Notes under the pieces: model-generated
What the model saw: only the letters and a program-made list of their open reading frames with translations
What the model was told of the DNA's origin: nothing
Database searches by the model: none
Source: Planctomycetota bacterium
Lineage (GTDB): Bacteria > Planctomycetota > SZUA-567 > H5-PLA8
Length of the DNA stretch: 64,000 bases
Direction of reading: 5' to 3'
Assembly (NCBI GenBank): GCA_016200135.1
Contig: JACQFI010000038.1
Coordinates: 1 to 64,000 of the forward strand
Made by a program: the position numbers and the translations under genes
In this document: one piece after another, positions 8,110 to 17,013 of the stretch
Layout of the letters: every line of letters begins with the position of its first letter
How positions within the stretch are numbered: the stretch's first letter is position 1

Positions 8110-9306
8110 TTATTTCCAAAACTGCCACCAAGACTTTTTCTTTTTAGGCATAATTTGAGTTGGCTCAAGCAAGGTTGTTTTATCCAGTACCTCAGGCGCC
8201 ATCAGAACGGTCGGCATGATCTCGTTCGCATCAGGCGATCCGGAGGTCGGCTTAAATTTGGGTTCTCGTCCAGCCTGAACTTCCTCCAAGTCTTCCACGA
8301 GAACTGCGCAGTTGGGGTATCGGGATTCACGATCTTTTGCCAGCATGGTGAGTATGATTTGCGACAACCCCGGTGGAATATCGGGGGAAAGAGCGATTGG
8401 AGCGGGAGGAGGTTGACTGATATGCATCATGATCACGGTTGCGGGAGAATTTCCTCGAAAGGGCGGGTTCCCACAAACCATGTGAAAGAGTGTTGCGCCA
8501 AGCGAATAAATATCCGTGCGCAGATCCACTCCTTTATCGCCACGCGCCTGATCGGGACTGATGTAATGGGGGGAGCCCATAACCGTTCCCGTAATCGTTA
8601 AGGCATCTTGCTCTGGCGCTAAAACGTTCTTCACCAATCCAAAGTCCAACACCTTTGCGGGTCCGCCTTTGGTCAGATAGATGTTGGCGGGTTTGATGTC
8701 GCGGTGGATAAATCCAAGCCCATGGGCGTAGCCAAGACCTTTGGCCGCGTCTATGGTGACCTGCAAGGCACGGTTAATAGGTAGTTTCGATTCACGCTTA
8801 AGCACAGCGTCGAGAGGTTCGCCTTCCACATAATCCATCGCGTAGTAATGCATTCCGTTCACTTCGCCGGCGCCTTTAGCGCTGACGATGTTCTCATGTT
8901 GAAGTTTCGAGGCAGAAGTCGCTTCGCGCACGAAGCGATCAATCAGCGCCTTGCTGCCTTGAGTAAGTTCTTTTTTTAAGACTTTAATGGCGACCGGTCT
9001 CGCAGGGGCGTCCGCATGAATCTCAAGCCCCAAAAAGACCCCGCCCATTGACCCTTCTCCAAGCTTTTTAGCGATAAGGAAATTGCCGAGCCGTTTCATG
9101 GGTCCCGTGTGGCCTTCACGAATTCGGCTCTCTAGGATTTCTTTTACATTAGAACTAAGTGCGCCATCCTCTATGAGAATGTCGCCCAAACTTCTTTCCG
9201 TTGATCCAACTTTGGTCTTGCGCGCCGCTTCAATTTTTTCCGCGGAAAGAAGCCCCGATTCGACCAATACTTTCGCAAAGACGTCGTCAGTTTCAGCGGC
9301 AGACAT
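8110..9306 (-). CDS. Serine/threonine protein kinase (Hanks type), soluble
   Basis: A 398-aa kinase. Residues 1-65 form a small helical domain (GDILIEDGAL at 41-50) resembling the N-terminal module of GspE/MshE-type proteins. The kinase domain has a Gly loop GEGSMGG (83-89), catalytic Lys K108 in VAIK, a likely alphaC Glu E128, HRDIKPAN (201-208), DFG (221-223) and the activation segment SPHYISPDQA. All catalytic residues are present. The C-terminus has no membrane helix or sensor domain but ends in KKKKSWWQFWK, a possible membrane-touching tail. ATG 9306 follows a TAGGAG-type ribosome-binding site. The gene is AT-richer than its neighbours and lies next to tRNA-Pro, so transfer is possible. 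Confidence 0.92.
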   Translation of the reverse strand: MSAAETDDVFAKVLVESGLLSAEKIEAARKTKVGSTERSLGDILIEDGALSSNVKEILESRIREGHTGPMKRLGNFLIAKKLGEGSMGGVFLGLEIHADAPARPVAIKVLKKELTQGSKALIDRFVREATSASKLQHENIVSAKGAGEVNGMHYYAMDYVEGEPLDAVLKRESKLPINRALQVTIDAAKGLGYAHGLGFIHRDIKPANIYLTKGGPAKVLDFGLVKNVLAPEQDALTITGTVMGSPHYISPDQARGDKGVDLRTDIYSLGATLFHMVCGNPPFRGNSPATVIMMHISQPPPAPIALSPDIPPGLSQIILTMLAKDRESRYPNCAVLVEDLEEVQAGREPKFKPTSGSPDANEIMPTVLMAPEVLDKTTLLEPTQIMPKKKKSWWQFWK

Positions 9307-9598
9307 GCGCGGACTCCTAGGCTAGTGGCTACCTATCTAACCGAGGCATCGCGGCGCAAGCAAGTTTGTTTTTAGTGGGCGAGAAGGCCCGATAGTTGCA
9401 TCAAACGATGCACAGCGGATGAGTCGGAATCAGGAAGCCTTGGATTGCTGCGATTTCCTTAGCAAGCTTGTCGAATATGCGCGCCATGATACACTTAATA
9501 AAACAACTATCATCCATGCATCGCCTTAATTAACTTGGCCTATTGAATGGCGTACCCAAATTGCGTACCCGTGCCATTGAAATCTTGTAAGTGCTTGT
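9307..9598. other. AT-rich gene-free spacer beside tRNA-Pro
   Basis: No convincing gene. At 9546-9578 there is an inverted repeat (AATGGC ... GCCATT) enclosing two copies of GCGTACCC, just upstream of the tRNA. It could be a remnant of an integration or regulatory site; no integrase is present. Confidence 0.4.
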
Positions 9599-9672
9599 CG
9601 GGGCGTAGCTCAGCTTGGTAGAGCGCGTGGTTTGGGACCACGAGGCCGCAGGTTCGAATCCTGTCGCCCCGA
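9599..9672 (+). tRNA. tRNA-Pro (anticodon UGG)
   Basis: A full cloverleaf can be drawn. The acceptor stem CGGGGCG / CGCCCCG is perfect, with C1-G72 and discriminator A73 as expected for bacterial proline tRNA. The anticodon stem CGTGG / CCACG holds loop TTTGGGA, anticodon TGG. The T arm GCAGG-TTCGAAT-CCTGT has one G-T pair. CCA is not encoded. Confidence 0.95.
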
Positions 9673-9677
9673 TTTCC

Positions 9678-9738
9678 TGGTTCGCTGGTTTTCTAGTTCG
9701 CTAGGTATCTGGTTAGCGCACCAGCCAACCAGCGACTC
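9678..9738. repeat. CTGGTT/AACCAG word repeat
   Basis: A stretch built from variants of GGTTCGCTGG and CCAGCCAACCAGCG after the tRNA. A similar stretch (AACCAGCCAACGAGCCAACC) lies at 35515-35560. It belongs to the dispersed simple-word repeats of this genome. Confidence 0.55.
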
Positions 9739-9743
9739 TGCCG

Positions 9744-10184
9744 TCAAGGGTTGAGGATCTGCCACTCGCCCTTGGAATCCTTGCTGAAATAGAACGGCTC
9801 GGCGTCGCCGCCGCGGTCGTACTTGGCCGGCTTGCCGTCCTTGACGAAGGACTCGACCTCGACCTTAACTTTCACTGGAAAAACAGTGCGCACGGGCTCG
9901 CCGGAGCCGAACGACTTCAGCACCGGGCCACCGACCTTCAGGTCCTCGAAGGCGTACGCAACCTTCTCGACGTGGAGGTCCTTCTTGTGGTGTTCATCGA
10001 AGTAGAGCGCGTCGAGATTCTTCTTGAGCGCCACGCGGACCTCTTCGGGCGTGGGCGGCGGGTTCTGGGGATCGGCCTTGGCGGGCGTCTCGCCCGGATT
10101 CTTGGACGATGAGGAACAGCCCGCGGCCAGCAGCGGCATAAGCGCGCAGATGGAATAGGCCAGCCATTGTTTCATTTGGTTCAT
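9744..10184 (-). CDS. Hypothetical lipoprotein
   Basis: A 146-aa protein with a type II signal peptide (hydrophobic stretch ending LLAAGCSSSS, lipidation at the Cys). The mature part is Pro-rich, then a small alpha/beta domain containing FEDLKVGGPV and VFPVKVKVEVESF. ATG 10184 is chosen because a near-perfect AAGGAGGT lies just upstream; the longer frame has no such site. The function is unknown. It probably sits in the outer membrane or at the outer face of the inner membrane. Confidence 0.78.
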   Translation of the reverse strand: MNQMKQWLAYSICALMPLLAAGCSSSSKNPGETPAKADPQNPPPTPEEVRVALKKNLDALYFDEHHKKDLHVEKVAYAFEDLKVGGPVLKSFGSGEPVRTVFPVKVKVEVESFVKDGKPAKYDRGGDAEPFYFSKDSKGEWQILNP

Positions 10185-10491
10185 AGCACACCTCCTTTTA
10201 GTCGTAGTATGTAGCGCCGGGCGTAGGGCGCAACGAAAAGGGACGCGGGGCACTCCGGTGCTTGTAGGTCGCCCGGTCGAGAGTGCCACAGGTTGAAGAC
10301 CTGTGCGCTAGGCTAACGCAAAGTGTAAGTCTGCCGGAATGCCCTGGCCCCGCACGTCCTGAAGCCGCCCCTCGCCCCCGCTCTTCGTCCCCGTCCCATG
10401 CCGTGGACAACGCCGCGGCCTTGGAGAGAATACGGGCTCGCAAACAGGAGGCGAGCCTCGCCGGCAGGGGGCTTTCAATAAGGAGGTGGCC

Positions 10492-11088
10492 ATGGCCCGG
10501 ATGAAGAAGGCCCGCGCGAGCGGGAAGCGGCGCGGCGGGGCGAAGCATCCGGCGAAGGCCGCGCCCTCGCGAACCCGGCCCGCGAAGCCGGAAACGGGCG
10601 ACGCGATCCCGGCCGACGAGGCGGCGCAGCGCCAGCATCTCGCGAAAAAGGTGGACGAGTTCCGGCACAAGCACCCGAGCCTGATGGCGCGCGTGAGCCT
10701 GCTCTCGATCTTCGTGGAGCTGCAGCAGACGTTCGGCGGGGAGTTCCCCGAGCACATCGCCTTCGTCCACCTCCCGGACAACATCCTGAACATCCGCCGC
10801 GTGGGCCGGATCGACATCGACAACATGATCGTGGGCCTGGAGGTCTACGAGATGGGCGACATCCGCGAGGGCATCCTCTGGCTGCCGCTCGACTACATCC
10901 TCTGGGTGGGCACTACCAACGAACCCATCGGCGCGGAGAAGATCGGGCTCGAGTCGCACTCGGCCTCGGCGTACTCGCCCGCGCGCAGCGCCTACGAGCA
11001 CATCCGCCGCGGGCTCGCGGGCTTGCTGCCGGCGCAAGAGAACCGGATGATCGAACCGGCCGAAGCGCCGAAGAAAAAGACCCGCTAA
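10492..11088 (+). CDS. Hypothetical protein with basic N-terminus
   Basis: A 198-aa protein. Residues 1-45 are rich in Lys, Arg and Ala and probably disordered. The following domain (HLAKKVDEFRHKHPSLMARV, LPDNILNIRRVGRIDIDNM, GILWLPLDYILWVG) looks like a compact alpha/beta fold I do not recognise. ATG 10492 follows AAGGAGG with good spacing. It lies directly before the DUF3592 gene (2-nt gap), so the two are probably co-transcribed. Confidence 0.72.
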   Translation: MARMKKARASGKRRGGAKHPAKAAPSRTRPAKPETGDAIPADEAAQRQHLAKKVDEFRHKHPSLMARVSLLSIFVELQQTFGGEFPEHIAFVHLPDNILNIRRVGRIDIDNMIVGLEVYEMGDIREGILWLPLDYILWVGTTNEPIGAEKIGLESHSASAYSPARSAYEHIRRGLAGLLPAQENRMIEPAEAPKKKTR

Positions 11089-11090
11089 CG

Positions 11091-11528
11091 ATGCCGCGTC
11101 CGCAGGGTTCGCTCAAACTCATCGGCGGCATCTTCGCCGCCTTCGGGTTGGTGTTTGGAAGCGTGGGCGCGCTGGTCTGGAAGTTCGACCGCGACTTCGA
11201 GCAGGACGCCGTGCGCGCGCCGGGCGAAGTGGTGCGGCTCCAAGGCGGCGGCAAGGGCTCGAAGCCGGTGGTCCGCTTCATCGCCGAGGCCGAGGACCGC
11301 GAGGTAGAGATCACCGGCCGCGTCAGTTCCTCGCCGACGGCCTACAGCGTGGGCGAGCGCGTGACCGTGATGTATCCGCCCGGGCATCCGGAAGACGGGC
11401 GGCTCGTGGGCTTTCTCGAACAGTATTTCCTGAGCACGGTCTTCTGCGGCCTGGGCGGCGTCTTCACGCTCATCGGCGCGGGGCTGCTAATCGCCGATTT
11501 CCGTAACCGGATGCGTCCCGGGTCGTAA
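11091..11528 (+). CDS. DUF3592-like membrane protein
   Basis: A 145-aa protein with a transmembrane helix at each end (about 9-28 and 112-133). Between them is a small beta domain with APGEVVRLQGG, PVVRFIAEAEDREVEITG and SVGERVTVMYPPGHPEDGRL, the pattern of DUF3592 proteins. The domain probably faces the periplasm. Function unknown. It follows the hypothetical gene after 2 nt. Confidence 0.78.
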   Translation: MPRPQGSLKLIGGIFAAFGLVFGSVGALVWKFDRDFEQDAVRAPGEVVRLQGGGKGSKPVVRFIAEAEDREVEITGRVSSSPTAYSVGERVTVMYPPGHPEDGRLVGFLEQYFLSTVFCGLGGVFTLIGAGLLIADFRNRMRPGS

Positions 11529-11648
11529 GGTCCGGCTCAACGCTCGCGCGAGCCCGTCCAACCGCCGCGCCGTTGCCGCGCAGCCGAGCGCTCCTATAAG
11601 GAGACGCAGGCAGGCGGGCCGTCTGGCCGCCCTATAAAGGAGAGCGCC

Positions 11649-12011
11649 ATGCCGACGCACATCAAAGCACCGACGCGGATCGAGGCCGCGGGCAACAAGC
11701 CGAAGCTGATCGACGAGTACTTCGGGCGGGTGAACTCGAAGGACGCGGCGGTCTCCATCGCGCACATGCGGAGCCCCGGTGGCTGGGTCGAGCCCGGCCA
11801 GACGCCGGCTTTCGCCGAGTACACCGTGGTGCTGAAGGGCGTGCTGCGCGTGAAGCACGCCGGTGGCGAGATGGACGTGCGCGCGGGCGAGGCCGTCCTC
11901 GCGCGGCCGGGCGAGTGGGTCCAGTACAGCACGCCCGAGCCCGACGGCGCCGAGTACCTCGCCGTCTGCCTGCCGGCGTTCTCCATGGAGACGGTGCATC
12001 GCGACGCGTAA
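11649..12011 (+). CDS. Cupin-domain protein
   Basis: A 120-aa single-domain cupin. The beta-barrel strands are visible (EYTVVLKGVLRVKHAGGEMD, then VRAGEAVLARPGEWVQYSTP). The usual His-x-His metal pair of cupin motif 1 is replaced, so metal binding is uncertain. The start follows AAAGGAGAG. A palindromic repeat separates it from hisG. The role is unknown; it could be a small sugar- or metabolite-binding protein. Confidence 0.75.
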   Translation: MPTHIKAPTRIEAAGNKPKLIDEYFGRVNSKDAAVSIAHMRSPGGWVEPGQTPAFAEYTVVLKGVLRVKHAGGEMDVRAGEAVLARPGEWVQYSTPEPDGAEYLAVCLPAFSMETVHRDA

Positions 12012-12012
12012 C

Positions 12013-12122
12013 GATTTTGGATTGCGGATTGGCGATTTTGGATTACGGATGCAACATTCCGAATGAGGATTTGAGGCGCGAAGGGCCGTGAAGTGTCGCG
12101 TCCGCAATCGGAAATCGAAAAT
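12013..12122. repeat. GATTTTGGATT palindromic element, intergenic copy
   Basis: The left arm (12013-12048) is built of GATTTTGGATTGCGGATT and GATTTTGGATTACGG words. The right arm (12098-12122) is the inverted form (TCCGCAATCGGAAATCGAAAAT). Read on the + strand, the arms encode DFGLRIGDFGL and RNRKSKIE, the same peptides carried by the copies inside glnE and birA. It ends next to the hisG ribosome-binding site. Confidence 0.8.
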
Positions 12123-12141
12123 AGAAGGAGCCCTCTTCTTG

Positions 12142-13008
12142 ATGCTCGAACCGAAGCTCTCCCGCATCGCGATCCCCAGCAAGGGCCGGTTGCAGGAGCC
12201 GTCCGAGAACCTGCTGAAGGCGGCGGGTATCAAGTTCCGCCGGCGCGAGCGCGCGCTTTTCGCGCACGCGGACGGGCTGGAGCTCGCGGTCCTCTTCGTG
12301 CGGCCCGACGACATCCCGATCCTGGTAGCCGAAGGCGCGGCGGACATGGGCATCGTGGGCCGGGACCTCGTCCACGAGCACGACTGCGAGACGCGCGTGC
12401 AGCACGTCCTCGACCTGGACTTCGGGCACTGCCGCCTGGCCGTGGCCGCGCGCGCGAACGGGCCGGTCAAGAAGGCGAAGGATCTGCACGGCAAGAAAGT
12501 CGCGGCCTCGATGGTCCACACCGCCCGCGCGTTCTTTCGCACGCGGAACATCAAGGCGCATCTGGTCGAGGTGAGCGGCAGCGTGGAGATCATGGTCGCG
12601 CTGGGCCTCGCCGACGCGATCGTGGACCTCGTCGAAAGCGGCGACACGCTGCGCGACAACGGGCTGGCCGTGATCGAGACGGTCTCGGCCTCGCAGGGCA
12701 TCCTGATCCAGGGCAAACAGGTCCGCGACGCGAAGCTCTGCGGCCTGGTGAAACGCCGCCTGGAAGGCGTGCTCACAGCACAGCAGTACACGCTGCTGGA
12801 GTACAACATCCCGCGCGCGAAACTGAAGGACGCCGAGAAAGTCGCCCCGGGCTTCGACTCGCCGACCATCAGCGACCTCGAAGACCCAAAGTGGTGCGCA
12901 GTGAAGGTGATGATCCCCAAGAAGCGCAGCATCGAGATCATCGACAAGCTCGAGTCGCTCGGCGCGTCGGCGATCATCGAGACTTCGATCCTGAACTGCC
13001 GGCTGTAG
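12142..13008 (+). CDS. hisG: ATP phosphoribosyltransferase, long form (HisG)
   Basis: The first enzyme of histidine synthesis, joining ATP and PRPP. At 288 aa it is the long form, which has its own ACT-like regulatory domain and does not need HisZ. The N-terminus IAIPSKGRLQEPS starts the periplasmic-binding-like catalytic domain. EGAADMGIVGRD and the SGSVEIMVALGLADAIVDL stretch (pyrophosphate/PRPP region) follow. The C-terminus VMIPKKRSIEIIDKLESLGA is the HisG_C domain. ATG 12142 lies 11 bp after GAAGGAG, which directly follows the palindromic element. No other his genes are nearby. Confidence 0.95.
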   Translation: MLEPKLSRIAIPSKGRLQEPSENLLKAAGIKFRRRERALFAHADGLELAVLFVRPDDIPILVAEGAADMGIVGRDLVHEHDCETRVQHVLDLDFGHCRLAVAARANGPVKKAKDLHGKKVAASMVHTARAFFRTRNIKAHLVEVSGSVEIMVALGLADAIVDLVESGDTLRDNGLAVIETVSASQGILIQGKQVRDAKLCGLVKRRLEGVLTAQQYTLLEYNIPRAKLKDAEKVAPGFDSPTISDLEDPKWCAVKVMIPKKRSIEIIDKLESLGASAIIETSILNCRL

Positions 13009-13012
13009 CGGG

Positions 13013-14467
13013 CTAAGGCGCCGGCTTCTTGGGCTCCTCTTCCGTGAAGTGCTTGCGGGCCTCGCGCAGCTTGGCCTCGGCGTCGTCCTCTTCCAACTTA
13101 AGCGCGTATTCCTTCTGCTGCGCCTTGGCGAGCTGTTTCTGTAGATCGGCGATCTGCGCCTTGGTCTCGGGCGTCTGCTCGGCCTTCTGCAGCTCAGATA
13201 ATTTAGCGAGGATCTCGTCGGAGGCGCGGATCGCCTTCACGAGTTCCTCGCGGACCTTGGCGGTCTTCTCGCCGGTCTTCTGCAGCGCCTCGAACTCCTG
13301 CTTCTTCTTCTCGATCCACGGATTCGGATCGGCCTGGTCCTCCGCGGGCGACATGGGGTTGCCCATCGGCTTCTCACCGGGCAAGAGCTCGTTCTCGGCG
13401 CCTTTGGCGCCCGCCTGCACAGGAGGTGGCGGCGGATTCTGGATCGCCTGCGCGGCCTTGAGCGCGCGGTCGATGCGCGCGAGCAGGTTCACGGCCTCCT
13501 CGTGCATCACGGGATTGGTATTGAGCGTCTGCTGTTGCAGGTAGGGGCGCGCGCGCTCCCCGTAAGAGATGATGACGCCGCGGAGGCGGTCGGCATAGTC
13601 TTCGGCGACGAAGAGTTCTTTGCGGTAGAACTGAAAAAACTCGGCGGGCGCCTTGCCGCGGGCGGCGCCGGTCTTCTCGCGCAGCGCCTGCAGGCTGTCG
13701 GCCACCTTCCCAAGCGCCGGGTCGCGCAGAATCGCCTGGGCCTGGAGCGTCTCGAGCCGCGCCTTCTGCTGGTGGACCTCGCGGATCAGCGCCTCGTGGC
13801 GTTCGACTTCCTTCCAGCTCGTTTTCATCAGGTCGATGCACGAGGCTTGGAACTGCGCCTCGGCCTGCTTGTACTCGGCGGACTTGGCCGCGACCGCGCT
13901 CCTCAACGCGTCGTCCGCGATCGTCTCCTCGACCCACGCGGCGCAAAACTTTCGTAGCGCGTCGCCGTTGGGCCCGCGCTGGAAGCGGTCGTCGAGCTCG
14001 AGCGCCTCAAGTAGATACGGCGTCGCCTGCCAGCCGATCTCGGCCAGGATCTGCATCGTGTCCTGCATCGCCTTCTCGCGCGTCTTGGCCGTGAACATCC
14101 AGGGCGGCGAGTCCGGCGCGCAGTTGCTCATGTACGTGGTCCCGCAATACTTCAGCACCTCGACCATGTCGGTGACGACCACGCGCAGCGCCAGCATCTG
14201 CTCGGAACTGGCGACGAGCCCGCGCTTCTGGTCGTCCTTCTGGAACTCTCCGAGCGTGCAGACGTCGGACCAGGTCTTGCCGGCGGGGAGTTCCGGAAAC
14301 TGGAGTTCGGTCTTGATCTTGATCCAGCTCTCGGAAACCGAGAAGTAGCGGAAGTTGGTGAGGTGGAAGCCGTCGGCGCGCAGGATGGAACTCGCGGCGG
14401 CCAGCAAAAGCACGATGGCCGCGGCGCGCCAAGCGAGCTTCTGCCGCCACGTTCCCCGGCATCGCAT
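13013..14467 (-). CDS. Hypothetical secreted coiled-coil protein
   Basis: A 484-aa protein with a Sec-type signal (AAAIVLLLAAASSILRADG). The middle is helical (KAMQDTMQILAEIGWQATPY, later an Arg/Glu/Ala-rich coiled coil). A Pro-rich linker (NPPPPPVQAGA) leads to a charged coiled-coil tail ending EEEPKKPAP. ATG 14467 is preferred over an upstream TTG. It is convergent with hisG, with only 4 bp between stops. Probably periplasmic; no family recognised. Confidence 0.72.
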   Translation of the reverse strand: MRCRGTWRQKLAWRAAAIVLLLAAASSILRADGFHLTNFRYFSVSESWIKIKTELQFPELPAGKTWSDVCTLGEFQKDDQKRGLVASSEQMLALRVVVTDMVEVLKYCGTTYMSNCAPDSPPWMFTAKTREKAMQDTMQILAEIGWQATPYLLEALELDDRFQRGPNGDALRKFCAAWVEETIADDALRSAVAAKSAEYKQAEAQFQASCIDLMKTSWKEVERHEALIREVHQQKARLETLQAQAILRDPALGKVADSLQALREKTGAARGKAPAEFFQFYRKELFVAEDYADRLRGVIISYGERARPYLQQQTLNTNPVMHEEAVNLLARIDRALKAAQAIQNPPPPPVQAGAKGAENELLPGEKPMGNPMSPAEDQADPNPWIEKKKQEFEALQKTGEKTAKVREELVKAIRASDEILAKLSELQKAEQTPETKAQIADLQKQLAKAQQKEYALKLEEDDAEAKLREARKHFTEEEPKKPAP

Positions 14468-14685
14468 CCGATCGGCCAAACGCTGGGCTCCTCTTCGAGT
14501 GGACCTAAGACGAAGGCGGCATCGTACCCCTTAGACGGAAGCCGGGCAATGGAACGGGAATCGTTCCGCAAGTGCAACCCCAATGCCACGTTCTCCTGCC
14601 GCGCCGATATGGCCCGGCACCCGCCGGTCCGTCCCTGCGTATTTGCAGTTCAATCCCAAGCCCTTTCTGCTTTAATAGCGAGCCC

Positions 14686-16887
14686 ATGTCCGAACCGGAT
14701 TCCACCAAGCAGTTGCCTGCCCTCGAACCACGCTCCGAGGGCTCGGGGCTGGTCCTCGGCCTGCTGCTCTTTCTCTCCGGTCCTCTGTTGGTGGCCGGGG
14801 CGCTCAATCACCCGTTCTTGAGTTTCAACGGCGTCGAGGAGTTCAGTGCGAACGTCGCGCAAGGCGTGGCGGCGGGGTCCGCCGAATCTTCCGCGCCTTT
14901 GGGCGCTCTGCTGGTCCGCCTGGAATTCGCCGTCGCGGGCAACAGCCCGGCCTTCTTCCGCCTGGTGAACTTGGCCTATCTCTTCGCCGCGGCCATGCTG
15001 CTCTTCAATGCTTTAAAGGCCCTGATGCCGGTCAGCGGCGAGTACATCGTCGGCCCCGGATTTTCCGTCGTGCCGTCCCGCAACCCGACCAAAGCGCATG
15101 TGGCCGCGGGCCTGGCAGCGGCCTGGTTCTTCTTCCACCCCACCAACGTCGAGACGGCCGCGTGGGCCAGCCGCGGCGCGAACGCGCAGGCGCTCTTCTT
15201 TTGCATGCTGGCGTGGTGGGCCGCGATGAAACCGCTGGCCGGCGCCTCCTACCAGGCGTTTCTGGAGCCGCCCTCGACGGGGCGTTTCGCTCTTGCGGCC
15301 GCAGCCCTCGCCGCCGGCGTCGCCTCGCACCCGTCCGCGCTCGGATTCGTGCCGCTGCTCATGCTGCTGGAACTTGCCTGGGTAAAGGGCCCGCTCTCCG
15401 GCCGGCTGATCCGTACGGGCTTCTTCGGCGCCGCGGGGCTGCTCGCCGGTTCCAAAGCGCTGGCCGCGGGACCCGCAATCGCGGACTTCCCAAACGCCAT
15501 CACCTTCCTTACCGCCATGGGCCGCGCGTTCGCCGTGATCGTCGCGCCGTGGCCGCTGAGTTTCGTGCATGAGATCGAGCCCGCCGCGAACCTGGCCGCG
15601 CCGGGCGTGCTCGCTGCGCTCGCCCTGCTTGCTGTGGTCGCGCTGGCTCTGCTCTGGACGCCCGTCGATCACCGCCGCTTCTGGGTGCTGCTGGCGGGCC
15701 TGGGGTGCCTCCTCGGTTCCGGCATCGCCTACGGCAGCGGCCCGGGCCTCTTTCAGGAGCACGCGGTCTGCCTCGCGCTGCCCGCCGCCGCCGCGCTGCT
15801 CGCGCTGGCCATCGAAGCCCTGCAATACCGCGCGCTCTACCTCGCCGAAGCCTCCCAGACCGGCGCGCGTAAGCTGGCGTTCGGGGCGGCGGTGCTCGGT
15901 TGCGCCGCGCTCGCGGGCTTGGCGTTCCTGCGCTCCGCGGTCTTCGCCGACAGCCTGAGCCTGATGACGGACGCCGCGGAGCGCCAGCCCGGAAGCTATT
16001 TCGCCCAGGCGGGCCTCGCGCAGGAACTGCTCGGGCGCGGCGAAGCCCTGCGCGCGCGCGCCCCCGAAGAAGCGCAGACCGCGTTGCTCGGCGCGCTCGA
16101 TCACGCCAAACTCGCCCGCGAATGCTCCGACCGTATCTTGGCGCCCAACGCCGCGGCCGTGCGTTACGTGGAAGCCCGCGCGGCCTTTCTGCTCGACCGC
16201 GCCGATGCGCGCGAGAAGGCGCGCTTCATCGTCTCGCTGGAGGGCCCAGGCCTGGAGGCCGAACAGGCGGGCGCGCTCTGGATCCTCGCCAGCTTCAGCC
16301 TGCGCGATTTCGAGGCCGCCAGGGACACCGCCCATCTTGAAGACGCCCGCGCGGACCTCACGCGGCTCCTCGCGCTCAAGCAGGACGATGCGCGCGCGCG
16401 CTTCGCCCTCGCCGGCGTCCTCGAATCCCTCGGCGCGAAGCCGGACGCCGCCGCCGAGTTCCGCATCCTCGCCAACCATCCCCAGTTCGGCGAAGCGTCC
16501 CGCGCCGCGCTCGCCCGGCTCGATCCGTCCAGCGTCGCAGCGGCCAAGCCGCCCGTTCCCGCGCCCGCCGCGCCCGAACAGCCGCCCGCGGACCCCAAGG
16601 AACTGCCCAAGCCCGCCCAGCCGATCAAGCCCAACGAAGCCAAGGTCGCGCTCGTCATCATGCTCCGCGAGAACGACGGCAAGCTGAAGGACGTCGGCCT
16701 GCCGAGCCTCCTCAACGGCGACCTGACCGAAGAGAAGAACGGCAGCTTTGCGTTCGGCACCTGGAAGTGCAACCCCAGCGACGCCACCTTCTCCGCCGAA
16801 TTCGCCGGCGCGCTCAAGGTCAACGGCGTCTTCCGCAAGCGCAACGACCGCCTGCGCGCCTTCATCCTCGAAGAGCACAGCGAATAG
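14686..16887 (+). CDS. Membrane protein with GT-C/TMTC-like N-terminus and TPR-like C-terminus
   Basis: A 733-aa protein. The N-terminal half has about 10 transmembrane helices. An early loop has NGVEEFSANVAQGVAAGS, and a later one AWFFFHPTNVETAAWASRGAN, which matches the conserved loop of TMTC/PMT-like tetratricopeptide membrane proteins. The second half is helical repeat (ASFSLRDFEAARDTAHLEDA, ARFALAGVLESLGAKPDAA), followed by a Pro/Ala linker and a small beta domain. ATG 14686 is the first start with protein-like sequence after it. It may modify surface proteins with sugars, but this is only suggested by the fold. Confidence 0.62.
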   Translation: MSEPDSTKQLPALEPRSEGSGLVLGLLLFLSGPLLVAGALNHPFLSFNGVEEFSANVAQGVAAGSAESSAPLGALLVRLEFAVAGNSPAFFRLVNLAYLFAAAMLLFNALKALMPVSGEYIVGPGFSVVPSRNPTKAHVAAGLAAAWFFFHPTNVETAAWASRGANAQALFFCMLAWWAAMKPLAGASYQAFLEPPSTGRFALAAAALAAGVASHPSALGFVPLLMLLELAWVKGPLSGRLIRTGFFGAAGLLAGSKALAAGPAIADFPNAITFLTAMGRAFAVIVAPWPLSFVHEIEPAANLAAPGVLAALALLAVVALALLWTPVDHRRFWVLLAGLGCLLGSGIAYGSGPGLFQEHAVCLALPAAAALLALAIEALQYRALYLAEASQTGARKLAFGAAVLGCAALAGLAFLRSAVFADSLSLMTDAAERQPGSYFAQAGLAQELLGRGEALRARAPEEAQTALLGALDHAKLARECSDRILAPNAAAVRYVEARAAFLLDRADAREKARFIVSLEGPGLEAEQAGALWILASFSLRDFEAARDTAHLEDARADLTRLLALKQDDARARFALAGVLESLGAKPDAAAEFRILANHPQFGEASRAALARLDPSSVAAAKPPVPAPAAPEQPPADPKELPKPAQPIKPNEAKVALVIMLRENDGKLKDVGLPSLLNGDLTEEKNGSFAFGTWKCNPSDATFSAEFAGALKVNGVFRKRNDRLRAFILEEHSE

Positions 16888-16934
16888 CCGTACTCGCCTT
16901 TCTGCCGCCTGCCTCCCGACGCCCATGTTTTATT

Positions 16935-16953
16935 CCCCCCTTAGTAAGGGGGG
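16935..16953. repeat. Perfect CCCCCC-TTAGTAA-GGGGGG hairpin
   Basis: A 6-bp perfect G/C stem with a 7-nt loop between the TPR protein and yraN. It is not followed by a T run on the + strand, so it looks more like one of the dispersed hairpin repeats than a terminator. Confidence 0.6.
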
Positions 16954-17013
16954 TCGCCTCCGTCTCTTCCGTCCTCCCTTCCCATCCGCCGCGCCCGCGT
17001 TATCGTTTTGCGT

